From an uncultured Schaedlerella sp. (GTDB lineage Bacteria > Bacillota > Clostridia > Lachnospirales > Lachnospiraceae), in NCBI GenBank assembly GCA_934435195.1, contig CAKSAJ010000014.1, forward strand, positions 1 to 63,405: a stretch of 63,405 nucleotides of DNA, given 5' to 3'. The notes under the pieces are model-generated. The model made no database searches, was not told where the DNA came from, and saw only the letters and a list, made by a program, of their open reading frames with translations. How positions within the stretch are numbered: the stretch's first letter is position 1; the number at the start of each line of letters is the position of its first letter. Of this stretch, positions 52,621-60,781 are shown piece by piece. Both the position numbers and the translations under genes were made by a program.

Positions 52621-53369
52621 TAGAAATCATCCTCCTCTTCAAATTTCATATTATTTACTGCAAGAAAAGCGACACATAATCCTGCAACTGCTACACCGAT
52701 TACATCCATTCCCAAATACATAACTGCTACAAATCCAAGGAAAAGATACGGAAGTATTTTATTGTTAGACATAATCTTAATCAAAAGTGCAAGTCCTACA
52801 CAAGAAAGTACTCCTGCAGCAACATTAAATCCATTCAATACTACCTCTGGAATCATATTCAATACACTATTTATTCCATCCGCACCAAAGAATAATGCGA
52901 TAAAAACTAAAAGTGCTGAAGGGATTCCAATCGAAAGCGGTACAACTGTCAAATGCAACAGATTCGCTTTTTTCAGATTTCTCTCATCAAGTGCTTTTTC
53001 AATCTGTTTTCCTGCCCAACTTCCAGGAATTGCATAACAGAAGTTTCTCCACATCTGCAAGAATACAGACAGTGGTAATGCAAGTGCCACAGCTGTTCCA
53101 GTTCCTGCTCCTGTCTGAATTGCAATTGCAATACTTAAAATACTAGAAGCGTATACTTCCGGTGGAACAGCACTTCCAACCATAATAGAGCCCATGAACA
53201 TGGATTCTAATGTTGCTCCTATAATTACTCCTGTTTGAAGATCACCCATAATCAAACCAATAATCGGACCTGTAAACAATGGTCTTGCCATCATGGATGC
53301 TCCAAACAATTGCTCATCCATTGCCGCAAGAAGTGCAACAATAGACACAAGAATTGCCGGTATTAACAT
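52620..53369 (-). CDS. PTS mannose-family EIIC component
   Basis: The 249-residue membrane protein has the IIC pattern: DEQLFGASMMARPLFTGPIIG, GDLQTGVIIGATLESMFMG and AIAIQTGAGTGTAVALALP. It forms the channel together with IID. The preceding IIB gene ends 31 bp upstream, and its ribosome site GAAGGAGGG lies in that gap. Confidence 0.93.
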   Translation of the reverse strand: MLIPAILVSIVALLAAMDEQLFGASMMARPLFTGPIIGLIMGDLQTGVIIGATLESMFMGSIMVGSAVPPEVYASSILSIAIAIQTGAGTGTAVALALPLSVFLQMWRNFCYAIPGSWAGKQIEKALDERNLKKANLLHLTVVPLSIGIPSALLVFIALFFGADGINSVLNMIPEVVLNGFNVAAGVLSCVGLALLIKIMSNNKILPYLFLGFVAVMYLGMDVIGVAVAGLCVAFLAVNNMKFEEEDDF

Positions 53370-53400
53370 GATATTCCCTCCTTCTCACTACTATAACAGT

Positions 53401-53871
53401 CTAGATTAAACTTTCTGCCATGACTTTTTTATCTGTAGGAACAGCTCTACATTCAACTTCTGCACCTGCTGCAACCATCTCATGAATCTGTTCTTTTTCC
53501 TTTTCAGATACTGCAAGCGAAGGAGTAATCATTGTTCTTTCACCTGTCAACTTCATGTTTCCAAGATTAACATGATCTACATCTTTTACATTTTTAACAA
53601 GTTCTAATGCATCTGCTGTGTTATCTACAATCAGAAAAATCTTATATTTATCTGTCTTTGTTCCATTCAGCAACGGAATCGCATCTTTCAATGTTTTTAC
53701 AACAAATTTTACGCCTGCTGGAGCAGCCATTTTTAATGAAGTGCTACGGAGTTTATCTGCTGCCACTGCATCATTTACTATAAGAATGCAATCTGCTTTC
53801 AATGAATTTGTCCATGCAAAAGCCACCTGTCCATGTATCAGTCTCTCATCTACTCTTAATAATTTAATCAT
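53401..53871 (-). CDS. PTS mannose-family EIIB component
   Basis: The 156-residue protein has the IIB signature RVDERLIHGQVAFAW; H13 receives phosphate from IIA and gives it to the sugar. The remainder (AAPAGVKFVV, GNMKLTGERTMITPS) is standard. Its ATG overlaps the IIA stop codon. Confidence 0.94.
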   Translation of the reverse strand: MIKLLRVDERLIHGQVAFAWTNSLKADCILIVNDAVAADKLRSTSLKMAAPAGVKFVVKTLKDAIPLLNGTKTDKYKIFLIVDNTADALELVKNVKDVDHVNLGNMKLTGERTMITPSLAVSEKEKEQIHEMVAAGAEVECRAVPTDKKVMAESLI

Positions 53872-54293
53872 TAGAAATCCTCCTCAATATCACTATTTTC
53901 TTCCATCATTTTGTTCAGATCTATAATTCCTTCTTTTCCCATCTGAATTGCGTTTTCTATCAATTCATCTGTTGAAATATCTGAATCCAAATCTTGTGCC
54001 AAACCAATTAGTAAAGGAAGATTCAACCCTGTTATAATATGTATTTTCTCAGATTGAATGTATGAGGAAAATGTATTAGCAATACTTCCACCCATAATAT
54101 CTGCAACGATAATCAATTCATCTTCTTCATTCAATTCATGAATCTTCTTTTCGGCTTCCTTCTGCATATCAAACCCTGGTTCTACATATGCACTGATTTC
54201 TGAAATTTCATCACTCTCACCCATGATTAATTTGAATGTCTCCATAATTCCTGATGCAAATCTTCCATGAGTCGCTACTAATAATTTTCTCAT
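53871..54293 (-). CDS. PTS mannose-family EIIA component
   Basis: The 140-residue protein has the IIA fold with the phosphorylated histidine H9 in ATHGRFASG (GHG in many relatives, THG here), followed by DIMGGSIANTFSSY. The C-terminal tail is acidic. ATG 54293 is 9 bases after AAGGAA; an in-frame GTG three codons earlier overlaps that site. It is separate from IIB, unlike the fused IIAB of some mannose systems. Confidence 0.92.
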   Translation of the reverse strand: MRKLLVATHGRFASGIMETFKLIMGESDEISEISAYVEPGFDMQKEAEKKIHELNEEDELIIVADIMGGSIANTFSSYIQSEKIHIITGLNLPLLIGLAQDLDSDISTDELIENAIQMGKEGIIDLNKMMEENSDIEEDF

Positions 54294-54322
54294 ACAATTC
54301 ACTTCCTTATTTTATCTTAATT

Positions 54323-55339
54323 TTAATACTCTACTGTTCTGTAGTATCTTCTAATCTCCAGACTATGATTTCTTACGTGTTCGAAATGTGCGCTAACTCT
54401 TTCAAGCTGTGCAGCCATAACGAGTGGAGAAACAAGTCCTCTTACGCTTGGGTCAACCCCTTTAAGTTCATAATCCTTTGTATCCCATACTTGAACTACA
54501 TCCGAATAGTTTCTCACAAATTTTTCAACACGATCAAGCAATGGTCTTGTCTCGTCTTCTCCTTTGAAAAGCATAAAGCTCATATCTTTTTCAGTCATTT
54601 CCACTGTTCCATGGAAGAATTCAGCTGCATGAATAGATTTTGTTGGAATCCACTGCATTTCTTCAAGTACGCACATTGCGAAGCAATATGTCTCTCCCCA
54701 TGTATTTCCAGCTCCTACACACATATGAAATTTTGTATCTTTGTGCTTTTCTGCAAATGCAAGCGCACGCTCATCATTATCTTCTCTTACTTTCTGGAGT
54801 ACTTCCGGCATCTGTTTCAGAGCATCAATAAACTTCTCATACTCTGGAAATTCCCCATTATTTTTCATAAATCTCGCACCAAGTGCAAAATACTGAATAT
54901 AGATTTCTTCAACAAGATCATCATTTGATGCTGTTCTGTTTTCAAATACATAATCCACATACTCAGCAAGTGGGCACTCCTTTTCGCCTACAAGAGCAAT
55001 TACTGTTGCACCAATTTCTTTTGCATATTTTGCTGCATTGATTGTCTCTACCGTTGTTCCTGAAAGAGAAGCTGTAATTACAACAGAATCTTTTGTGAGT
55101 TGTTTTGGTTTAGCTGTAACAAGTTCTGCTGCGATTTCATAATACCACGGAATTGTTGAATTTGTCTTAATAAGATAAGATAATGGGCTTGCCATCGCAT
55201 AAGTTCCACCAGTTCCTACAAGATAAAGGTTTTTATATCCTTTCTCACAAATAGCATCTACTGCCCCATTGATTTCTTCAATATTGTTTACTGCCTGAGT
55301 TAATACTTCATTGTAAGTTTTGTCTTCGTATCCGTACAT
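54323..55339 (-). CDS. SIS-domain sugar deglycase, FrlB/GfrF-like
   Basis: The 338-residue protein has two SIS domains: LYLVGTGGTYAMASPLSYLI and ASLSGTTVETINAAKYAKEIG in the first, AGNTWGETYCFAMCVLEEMQWI and SIHAAEFFHGTVEM in the second. It ends with RRYYRTVEY, as FrlB ends with RRYYGGLVEY. FrlB and GfrF split fructoselysine or glucoselysine 6-phosphates into hexose 6-phosphate and the free amine; another SIS aldose-ketose isomerase is possible. Start follows GGAGG. It leads the PTS operon, with a strong promoter 80 bp upstream. Confidence 0.85.
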   Translation of the reverse strand: MYGYEDKTYNEVLTQAVNNIEEINGAVDAICEKGYKNLYLVGTGGTYAMASPLSYLIKTNSTIPWYYEIAAELVTAKPKQLTKDSVVITASLSGTTVETINAAKYAKEIGATVIALVGEKECPLAEYVDYVFENRTASNDDLVEEIYIQYFALGARFMKNNGEFPEYEKFIDALKQMPEVLQKVREDNDERALAFAEKHKDTKFHMCVGAGNTWGETYCFAMCVLEEMQWIPTKSIHAAEFFHGTVEMTEKDMSFMLFKGEDETRPLLDRVEKFVRNYSDVVQVWDTKDYELKGVDPSVRGLVSPLVMAAQLERVSAHFEHVRNHSLEIRRYYRTVEY

Positions 55340-55402
55340 GTTCTGGTTCCTCCATAATCAAAATAATATTTTAAACTTTATGCGCATAGCTTAGTGTTTG
55401 TA

Positions 55403-55452
55403 ACCACTTCGCATTTTGAATATACCACTCATTTTGTATTATGTCAACCACT
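55403..55452. promoter_or_regulatory. Three ACCACT direct repeats over the PTS promoter
   Basis: ACCACT occurs at 55403, 55424 and 55447, spaced 21 and 23 bp, about two helical turns each. It equals one half of the ATTGGTnnnnACCACT-like sites known for HutC-type GntR regulators. The second touches the -10 box and the third overlaps the -35 box, fitting repression by the neighbouring GntR proteins. Confidence 0.55.
55419..55447 (-). promoter_or_regulatory. Promoter of the deglycase-PTS operon
   Basis: On the minus strand TTGACA (55442-55447) and TATATT (55419-55424) are separated by exactly 17 bp. This is a near-consensus sigma-A promoter aimed at the SIS gene. Confidence 0.8.
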
Positions 55453-55591
55453 TTTATTTTTTATTATACAAATTTTCTTTTTTAGGTTTCTTTTTTTAGG
55501 TTTGTTTGATATAATAGGCATAGAAAAACTTACTTATTACTTTTCACACTACACCGTGTCTAGTAATTCTGTTATTTTAGGAGATATGACT

Positions 55592-56335
55592 ATGGATCTT
55601 TCATACCAACAACTTGCAGAAATTATACGAGATAAGATTAAAAGCAATGAATATGTTTTTGGTCTTGCTCTTCCTTCTGAGCGTGAATTGGCAAAATCTT
55701 TTGATGTAAGCCGTTCCTTAGTTCGCTCAGCAATTGAGCAACTGTGTGCTGAGGGCATTTTAAAAAAATATCATGGGAAGGGAACTTACATTATGCTGAA
55801 CGATATAGATAATTCTTCCAAGCATTTTAAAGGTATGAGTGAGTTGCTAAAAAAAGCCGGCTACGATCCTTCCAGTAAAATTTTAAATACAATGACCCGA
55901 AAAGCCGGTTACAAATTTTCAAAGATTTTTGATGTATCAGAAGATACGGAGATTTTCCAAGTACTTCGACTTCGTCTGGGAAATGAACAACCTATATCCA
56001 TTGAAAATACTTATATTTTACATGACAGTATCCCAGATATTGAAAATATTGATTTTCAAATTTACTCTTTATATGACCTTTTTCGAACCAATAATATAAA
56101 GATTCAAGACATTAGTCATGCATTTTCTACAACAAAAGTTCATAACACTGATGCACGTTTTCTTAATTTAGAAAATGATACTTCTGTTATTTACATTGAC
56201 ATTACCTCTTCACTAATCAATAAACAAGTTGTCGAATATACGGAAGTTCTCGTAAGACCTGAATTCAGCAAATATTATACGGATGGAATTTTTAAAAATG
56301 GTATTTATCAGGTAAATGCACAGGCTGTTATATAA
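55592..56335 (+). CDS. GntR-family regulator with UTRA-like ligand domain
   Basis: The 247-residue regulator has a GntR winged helix (SYQQLAEIIRDKI, LPSERELAKSFDVSRSLVRSAIEQLCAEGI, HGKGTYI) and a HutC/UTRA-type sensor domain (about 90-240). It probably responds to the sugar phosphate made by the PTS. ATG 55592 is 8 bases after AGGAG; an in-frame ATG two codons earlier lies too close to that site, and the hydrophobic upstream reading is intergenic. It is divergent from the PTS operon. Confidence 0.88.
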   Translation: MDLSYQQLAEIIRDKIKSNEYVFGLALPSERELAKSFDVSRSLVRSAIEQLCAEGILKKYHGKGTYIMLNDIDNSSKHFKGMSELLKKAGYDPSSKILNTMTRKAGYKFSKIFDVSEDTEIFQVLRLRLGNEQPISIENTYILHDSIPDIENIDFQIYSLYDLFRTNNIKIQDISHAFSTTKVHNTDARFLNLENDTSVIYIDITSSLINKQVVEYTEVLVRPEFSKYYTDGIFKNGIYQVNAQAVI

Positions 56336-56360
56336 TTTTAAGAGAGGAATTACAACAATT

Positions 56361-57083
56361 ATGCCTAAGATTTATCAGCTTTTGACAGATGAAATTGAAG
56401 AATTTGTTTTACAATATATCACCGAACATCAGTTAAACCCACATGATAAACTTCCAACAGAAAGAGAACTCTCCACATCATTAAACGTAAATCGAATTAC
56501 ACTTCGTAATGGTTTGCAAAAATTAATTGATAAGGGAATTATCTATAGTCATCGTGGTAAAGGTTATTTTGTCTGTCCGAAAAAAATAAACCGAACACTA
56601 TGTTATTTCAGTTTTCCTAAGGCAGATTCTCTTTTGAAAAATCATTCTTATAAAACTGAACCGCAGGAATTTCTTCCAACAATTATGAGTAATATTATTC
56701 ATAATTTTTTAAATATAAAAAATAATTGTGATATTACTATTTCATCTTTTCTGGAAAGTGTTGATGAAACAATAATTGCATTTTCTTGTCATGCAATAAG
56801 AAATGAATATAATAGCATTTATCCTGATTTGTTTCATAGGAACGAAATTCCTCCAAACTTAATACAGTCTTTTTTCATACGTATTTATGACAATAAAGCT
56901 CTAGATTCTTTATCTTTAGCCACAAAACAAGCCTTAATTGATCTTTTACAATTATCTGAAGAGGACACTTTGCTTCTTGTAACAAACTTTATATCTGAAA
57001 ATGATATTCCAATTGCTTGCACTGTTTCTGTATGTGTTGGAACTCGGTTAAACCTAATTGGAAATATTCATTCACCAAATTAA
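56361..57083 (+). CDS. Second GntR-family regulator
   Basis: The 240-residue protein again has a GntR winged helix (IYQLLTDEIEEFVLQYI, KLPTERELSTSLNVNRITLRNGLQKLIDKGI, HRGKGYFV). Its C-terminal domain (about 80-240) only loosely resembles a UTRA domain. It follows the first gene in the same direction, 25 bp after its stop, so both are in one unit. It may form a heteromeric pair or act on a different promoter. REPIN-like copy g starts 1 bp after its stop codon. Confidence 0.82.
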   Translation: MPKIYQLLTDEIEEFVLQYITEHQLNPHDKLPTERELSTSLNVNRITLRNGLQKLIDKGIIYSHRGKGYFVCPKKINRTLCYFSFPKADSLLKNHSYKTEPQEFLPTIMSNIIHNFLNIKNNCDITISSFLESVDETIIAFSCHAIRNEYNSIYPDLFHRNEIPPNLIQSFFIRIYDNKALDSLSLATKQALIDLLQLSEEDTLLLVTNFISENDIPIACTVSVCVGTRLNLIGNIHSPN

Positions 57084-57084
57084 G

Positions 57085-57161
57085 AAAAACCAATAGGGAC
57101 GGAGTTAAGTGGCTTTTTTGCCTAGCAAAAAAGCCACTTAACTCCGTCCCTATTGGTTTTT
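57085..57161. repeat. REPIN-like palindrome, copy g
   Basis: A 77-bp nearly perfect inverted repeat with outer arms AAAAACCAATA / TATTGGTTTTT and core GGGACGGAGTTAAGTGGC. It differs from copy f mainly in the loop (CTAG versus CAGG). It lies 1 bp after the GntR stop and 19 bp before the rsmI stop. Confidence 0.92.
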
Positions 57162-57180
57162 TCCTTTTCCCCTCACAGGT

Positions 57181-58020
57181 TTATATCAACGCATTATAGA
57201 TATCTCTCTTGGACACCCCTCTGTCCTTAGCCACCTTCTTCATAGCTTCTTTTTTATCAATTCCCTGTGACAGATAATGCTCCATATGTTCTTCAATACT
57301 CATTTCTTCCCACTGAGCTTTTTCTTCCTGAGCAATCTGCTCACGGCTTCTTCCTTCGATCACAAGCACGCACTCACCTTTTGGCGGCTGCTCATTATAA
57401 TATGCACACGCCTCTTCTAATGTCGTCGCAAATGCTGTCTCGTGACGCTTTGTAAGCTCCCTACAGACCGTTATTCGTCGTTCCTTGCCCAATCGTTCAC
57501 TTAACATCTTTAACGTCTTTAAAAGGCGATGTGGAGCCTCATACATAATAATTGTTCTTGTTTCCCGCTCTATTTCCTGAAGCACCAGCTCTTTTTCCTT
57601 CTTATCCGTTGGAAGAAACGCTTCAAAAGCAAATCTTCTTGTAGATAATCCAGATAATGTAAGCGCTGTAATACAGGCTGCTGCCCCCGGAAGCGACGTA
57701 ACCGGAATCCCAGCTTCATAACACATCTTTACAAGTTCTTCTCCTGGATCTGAAATTCCTGGCGTACCCGCGTCTGTAATCAATGCAATATTCATACCAT
57801 CCTGTAATTTTTCAACCAGTTTACGACCTTTTTCATATTTGTTATATTCATGGTAACTTGTCATTGGCGTCTGTATCTCAAAATGATTCAGCAATTTAAT
57901 ACTATTTCTTGTATCTTCCGCTGCGATCAGATCTACTTCTTTCAACGTCCGTATTACACGAAATGTCATATCTTCCAAATTACCGATCGGTGTTGCACAC
58001 AGATATAATGTTCCTGACAT
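57181..58020 (-). CDS. rsmI: 16S rRNA (cytidine-1402-2'-O)-methyltransferase
   Basis: The 279-residue enzyme methylates C1402 of 16S rRNA in the decoding centre with S-adenosylmethionine. Family hallmarks are LYLCATPIGNLEDMTFRVI, AAEDTRNSIKLLNHF, ALITDAGTPGISDPGE and SLPGAAACITALTLSGL. Start follows AGAGGAA. Last gene of the housekeeping run; the convergent GntR unit is separated from it by copy g. Confidence 0.95.
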   Translation of the reverse strand: MSGTLYLCATPIGNLEDMTFRVIRTLKEVDLIAAEDTRNSIKLLNHFEIQTPMTSYHEYNKYEKGRKLVEKLQDGMNIALITDAGTPGISDPGEELVKMCYEAGIPVTSLPGAAACITALTLSGLSTRRFAFEAFLPTDKKEKELVLQEIERETRTIIMYEAPHRLLKTLKMLSERLGKERRITVCRELTKRHETAFATTLEEACAYYNEQPPKGECVLVIEGRSREQIAQEEKAQWEEMSIEEHMEHYLSQGIDKKEAMKKVAKDRGVSKRDIYNALI

Positions 58021-58032
58021 AATAATTCCTCT

Positions 58033-58746
58033 CTAATGTTCATACATGATTATCGGCGGCTCAACTGTCACACGCGATTTTCCGCCTCGCAGTCCCTCTA
58101 TCAAAACCATTGTCGGTTCCTTATCTATATAAGGATGTACAAACTGAATACGTTTCGGCTCAATTCGATACTGGCACATCTTCGCCATAATCTCAGCAAG
58201 CCTAAATGGTTTATGAATCATATAAAAACGTCCCTTGCTATCCGCAAGAATCTTTTCACTCTCTCGTAAAATATCATCTAAAGTACAAAGTATCTCATGT
58301 CTTGCTATTGTCTTTGCATCGCCTTCATTTTTCAGACCATGCTGATTCAACATATAAGGTGGATTCGTAGTGATAACATCAAAAGAGGCAGGCGGAAAAA
58401 TCGTTGCTGCCTCTTTAATATCTCCTGTTACAATATCAATCTTATCTTCCAACCGGTTATATGCCACACTCCTTCGTGCCATATCTGCACTCTCTTCCTG
58501 AATCTCAAGACCGGTAAAATGACTTCCCTTTGTCTTGCCTTCTAATAGAATTGGCAATATTCCGGTTCCTGTTCCAAGATCCAGCACCCGCTCTCCCGGT
58601 TTTACTTTTGCAAAATTAGAAAGAAGTACTGCATCGATTCCAAAACAAAAACGCTTCGGATCTTGTATGATCTCGTAACCTTTTAACTGCAAATCATCCA
58701 ATCGCTCTCCCGGATACAAATGTACATCCTGGTTCTTAATTGTCAT
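58033..58746 (-). CDS. trmN6: tRNA1(Val) (adenine-37-N6)-methyltransferase-like
   Basis: The 237-residue Rossmann-fold methyltransferase has the SAM site VLDLGTGTGILPILL and the N6-adenine motif TTNPPYM, with FCFGIDAVLLSNF at the start. This matches YfiC/TrmN6-type proteins. It overlaps the end of ricT by 11 bases and lies 12 bp before rsmI, an order common in Lachnospiraceae. The exact target base is inferred from family. Confidence 0.88.
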   Translation of the reverse strand: MTIKNQDVHLYPGERLDDLQLKGYEIIQDPKRFCFGIDAVLLSNFAKVKPGERVLDLGTGTGILPILLEGKTKGSHFTGLEIQEESADMARRSVAYNRLEDKIDIVTGDIKEAATIFPPASFDVITTNPPYMLNQHGLKNEGDAKTIARHEILCTLDDILRESEKILADSKGRFYMIHKPFRLAEIMAKMCQYRIEPKRIQFVHPYIDKEPTMVLIEGLRGGKSRVTVEPPIIMYEH

Positions 58747-59641
58747 CTAACTTGGATGCTCCTTCATTTTTCTCCAATTTGGCAAATTGTTTCATTTCTT
58801 CCTTTGAAACCTTTGTTTTTCTTCGTCTCGGTTTAAATTTCAACTCATCAGCAGAATACTCTCGAATTTCTTTCTCATCATTTTCAAGATTTACAATCAC
58901 CTTAACCTGCTTACGTAAAACACTTAACGAATGTACTACTCCACTTAACTGATCCGGTGTTGTCACCATATCTCCGACTGACGGAAGCTGACTGTTCAAC
59001 TCCTCGTAAGTTTCTTCTTCATTTGTCAAACAACACATCAAACGTCCGCAGACACCAGAAATCTTTGTTGGATTAAGTGAAAGATTCTGTTCCTTTGCCA
59101 TCTTGATTGAAACTGCTGCAAACTCAGATAAATATGTGCTACAGCATAATGGTCTGCCACAGATTCCAATCCCACCACGAATCTTTGTCTCATCTCTCAC
59201 ACCGATCTGACGCAATTCAATTCTTGTACGGAAGACTGCTGCCAGATCCTTGACAAGCTCTCTAAAATCAATTCTTCCATCTGCCGTAAAATAAAATAAC
59301 ACTTTATTATTATCAAATGTATATTCTACATCAATCAATTTCATCTGCAAATTATGCTTGCGAATCTTTTCCAGACAAATTTTAAACGCTTCTTTTTCTT
59401 TTTCTTTATTCTTCTCAACCGTTTTTTTATCCTGTTCATTTGCAATACGAATAACAGATTTTAACGGCTGTACGACTTCATCCTCGCTCACTTCCTTTGG
59501 ACCGCTTACAACACGCCCATATTCTATGCCTCTCGCAGTCTCAACAATGACATATTCTCCCTGCTTTATTTCCAGTTCTCCCGGCGAAAAGAAATATATC
59601 TTTCCTGCAGTTCGAAAACGCACACCTATTACTTTTATCAT
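58736..59641 (-). CDS. ricT: PSP1-domain protein RicT (YaaT)
   Basis: The 301-residue protein has the PSP1 fold with the cysteines of the Y-complex: GGIGICGRPLCCSTYL and GVCGRLMCCLTNEEETY. In Bacillus, RicT with RicA and RicF binds RNase Y and Fe-S clusters and affects mRNA processing and sporulation. Start follows AAAGGAG, 4 bp after holB. Confidence 0.93.
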   Translation of the reverse strand: MIKVIGVRFRTAGKIYFFSPGELEIKQGEYVIVETARGIEYGRVVSGPKEVSEDEVVQPLKSVIRIANEQDKKTVEKNKEKEKEAFKICLEKIRKHNLQMKLIDVEYTFDNNKVLFYFTADGRIDFRELVKDLAAVFRTRIELRQIGVRDETKIRGGIGICGRPLCCSTYLSEFAAVSIKMAKEQNLSLNPTKISGVCGRLMCCLTNEEETYEELNSQLPSVGDMVTTPDQLSGVVHSLSVLRKQVKVIVNLENDEKEIREYSADELKFKPRRRKTKVSKEEMKQFAKLEKNEGASKLDDN

Positions 59642-59645
59642 TCTT

Positions 59646-60641
59646 CTAGTTCTCCTTTATTGTCAGCAGAAGCAATTCCATTGTCAGCTCAAAGTTTACA
59701 TTTGCATTTAGTCTTGCCTTTGCTTTCTCGATACCATCCAGTATTACTTCAATACCTTCATAGGAACTCTTACTGGCACGCTGCTTGATATACTTCAGCT
59801 GATCTGAAAATACAACCCTGTCCGGATCTTTTGTTGCTTTAAATAATAAAACATCACGATACCAGATTGCAATAATATCCAGATAATCCTGAATCTCCAG
59901 CTTATATAACATACAGTTTTTCACTGCTGCCATCAACTCTTCTACCTGCATCTCATCAATGTTTCTAAGCAGTCTGATTGCCTCTTCTTTAATCTCATTA
60001 AAATACTCAGAAGTTGCAAGTGAGATTGCTTTTCCCATATTTCCCTGTGCAAATGCTACGCAGATATCTGCTTTATAATCCGGAATCTCCAACTGCTCCA
60101 TAAGATATTTTTTCACCAATTGATCTCTAATATTACGCAATTTCAACATAACACATCGAGAACGTATCGTTGGCAATAATACTTCTGCATTCTGTGTTAA
60201 AAGCATGATCACCGCATACTCCGGTGGCTCCTCAATCGTCTTTAATAACGCATTCTGAGCCTGTACACTCATCATATCTGCATCATCAATAATATAAATC
60301 TTATACTTACTGCTATAAGGTTTTATCACAATATCATTATTTACCTGTTCACGAATATCATCTACACTGATCGTCGTCGGTTTTTCATGAACAACACGGA
60401 TAATATCCGGCTGGTTGCCATTCATTGCCTGTTTACAAGACTGGCATTTTCCACATGCATCTCCGTCCGCCTCTCGGTTCTGGCACTGAAGACTCATTGC
60501 AAATAAATTTGCCAGTAGTTTCTTTCCAGACCCTCTTTCTCCGTTGAGTATATAAGCATGGGAGACAGTATCCGATGTCACAGCATTCCCAATGTACTGT
60601 ATTATATTTTTGTGTCCTACAACGTCTTTAAATCCGCTCAT
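59646..60641 (-). CDS. holB: DNA polymerase III subunit delta'
   Basis: The 331-residue clamp-loader ATPase has Walker A-like LNGERGSGKK, a four-cysteine zinc site (CQNREADGDACGKCQSC), Walker B YIIDDADMMS and sensor 1 LLTQNAEVLLPTIRSR. It loads the sliding clamp. The Walker A ends in GKK rather than GKT/S, which is common in delta' subunits that do not hydrolyse ATP. ATG 60641 follows GGGTGATAG; an upstream in-frame ATG is less well placed. Confidence 0.93.
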   Translation of the reverse strand: MSGFKDVVGHKNIIQYIGNAVTSDTVSHAYILNGERGSGKKLLANLFAMSLQCQNREADGDACGKCQSCKQAMNGNQPDIIRVVHEKPTTISVDDIREQVNNDIVIKPYSSKYKIYIIDDADMMSVQAQNALLKTIEEPPEYAVIMLLTQNAEVLLPTIRSRCVMLKLRNIRDQLVKKYLMEQLEIPDYKADICVAFAQGNMGKAISLATSEYFNEIKEEAIRLLRNIDEMQVEELMAAVKNCMLYKLEIQDYLDIIAIWYRDVLLFKATKDPDRVVFSDQLKYIKQRASKSSYEGIEVILDGIEKAKARLNANVNFELTMELLLLTIKEN

Positions 60642-60781
60642 TCTATCACCCACATTCTTTAAATTTATTCCCGCAGCCATTCAGCCACTTCGATATTCGT
60701 ATTATAACATAGTTTTTAAAGGAGTCATACCCGCAAATACGAAAATGCATTCTTTTATATTATTTATTAAACTATATAATT

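Noticed and set aside
54254..54928. A 224-residue open frame on the plus strand
   Set aside because: It is antisense to the SIS deglycase gene; low-complexity hydrophobic content only.
5447..57161. CRISPR array
   Set aside because: The repeated sequences are palindromes kilobases apart, not regularly spaced, and no cas genes are present.
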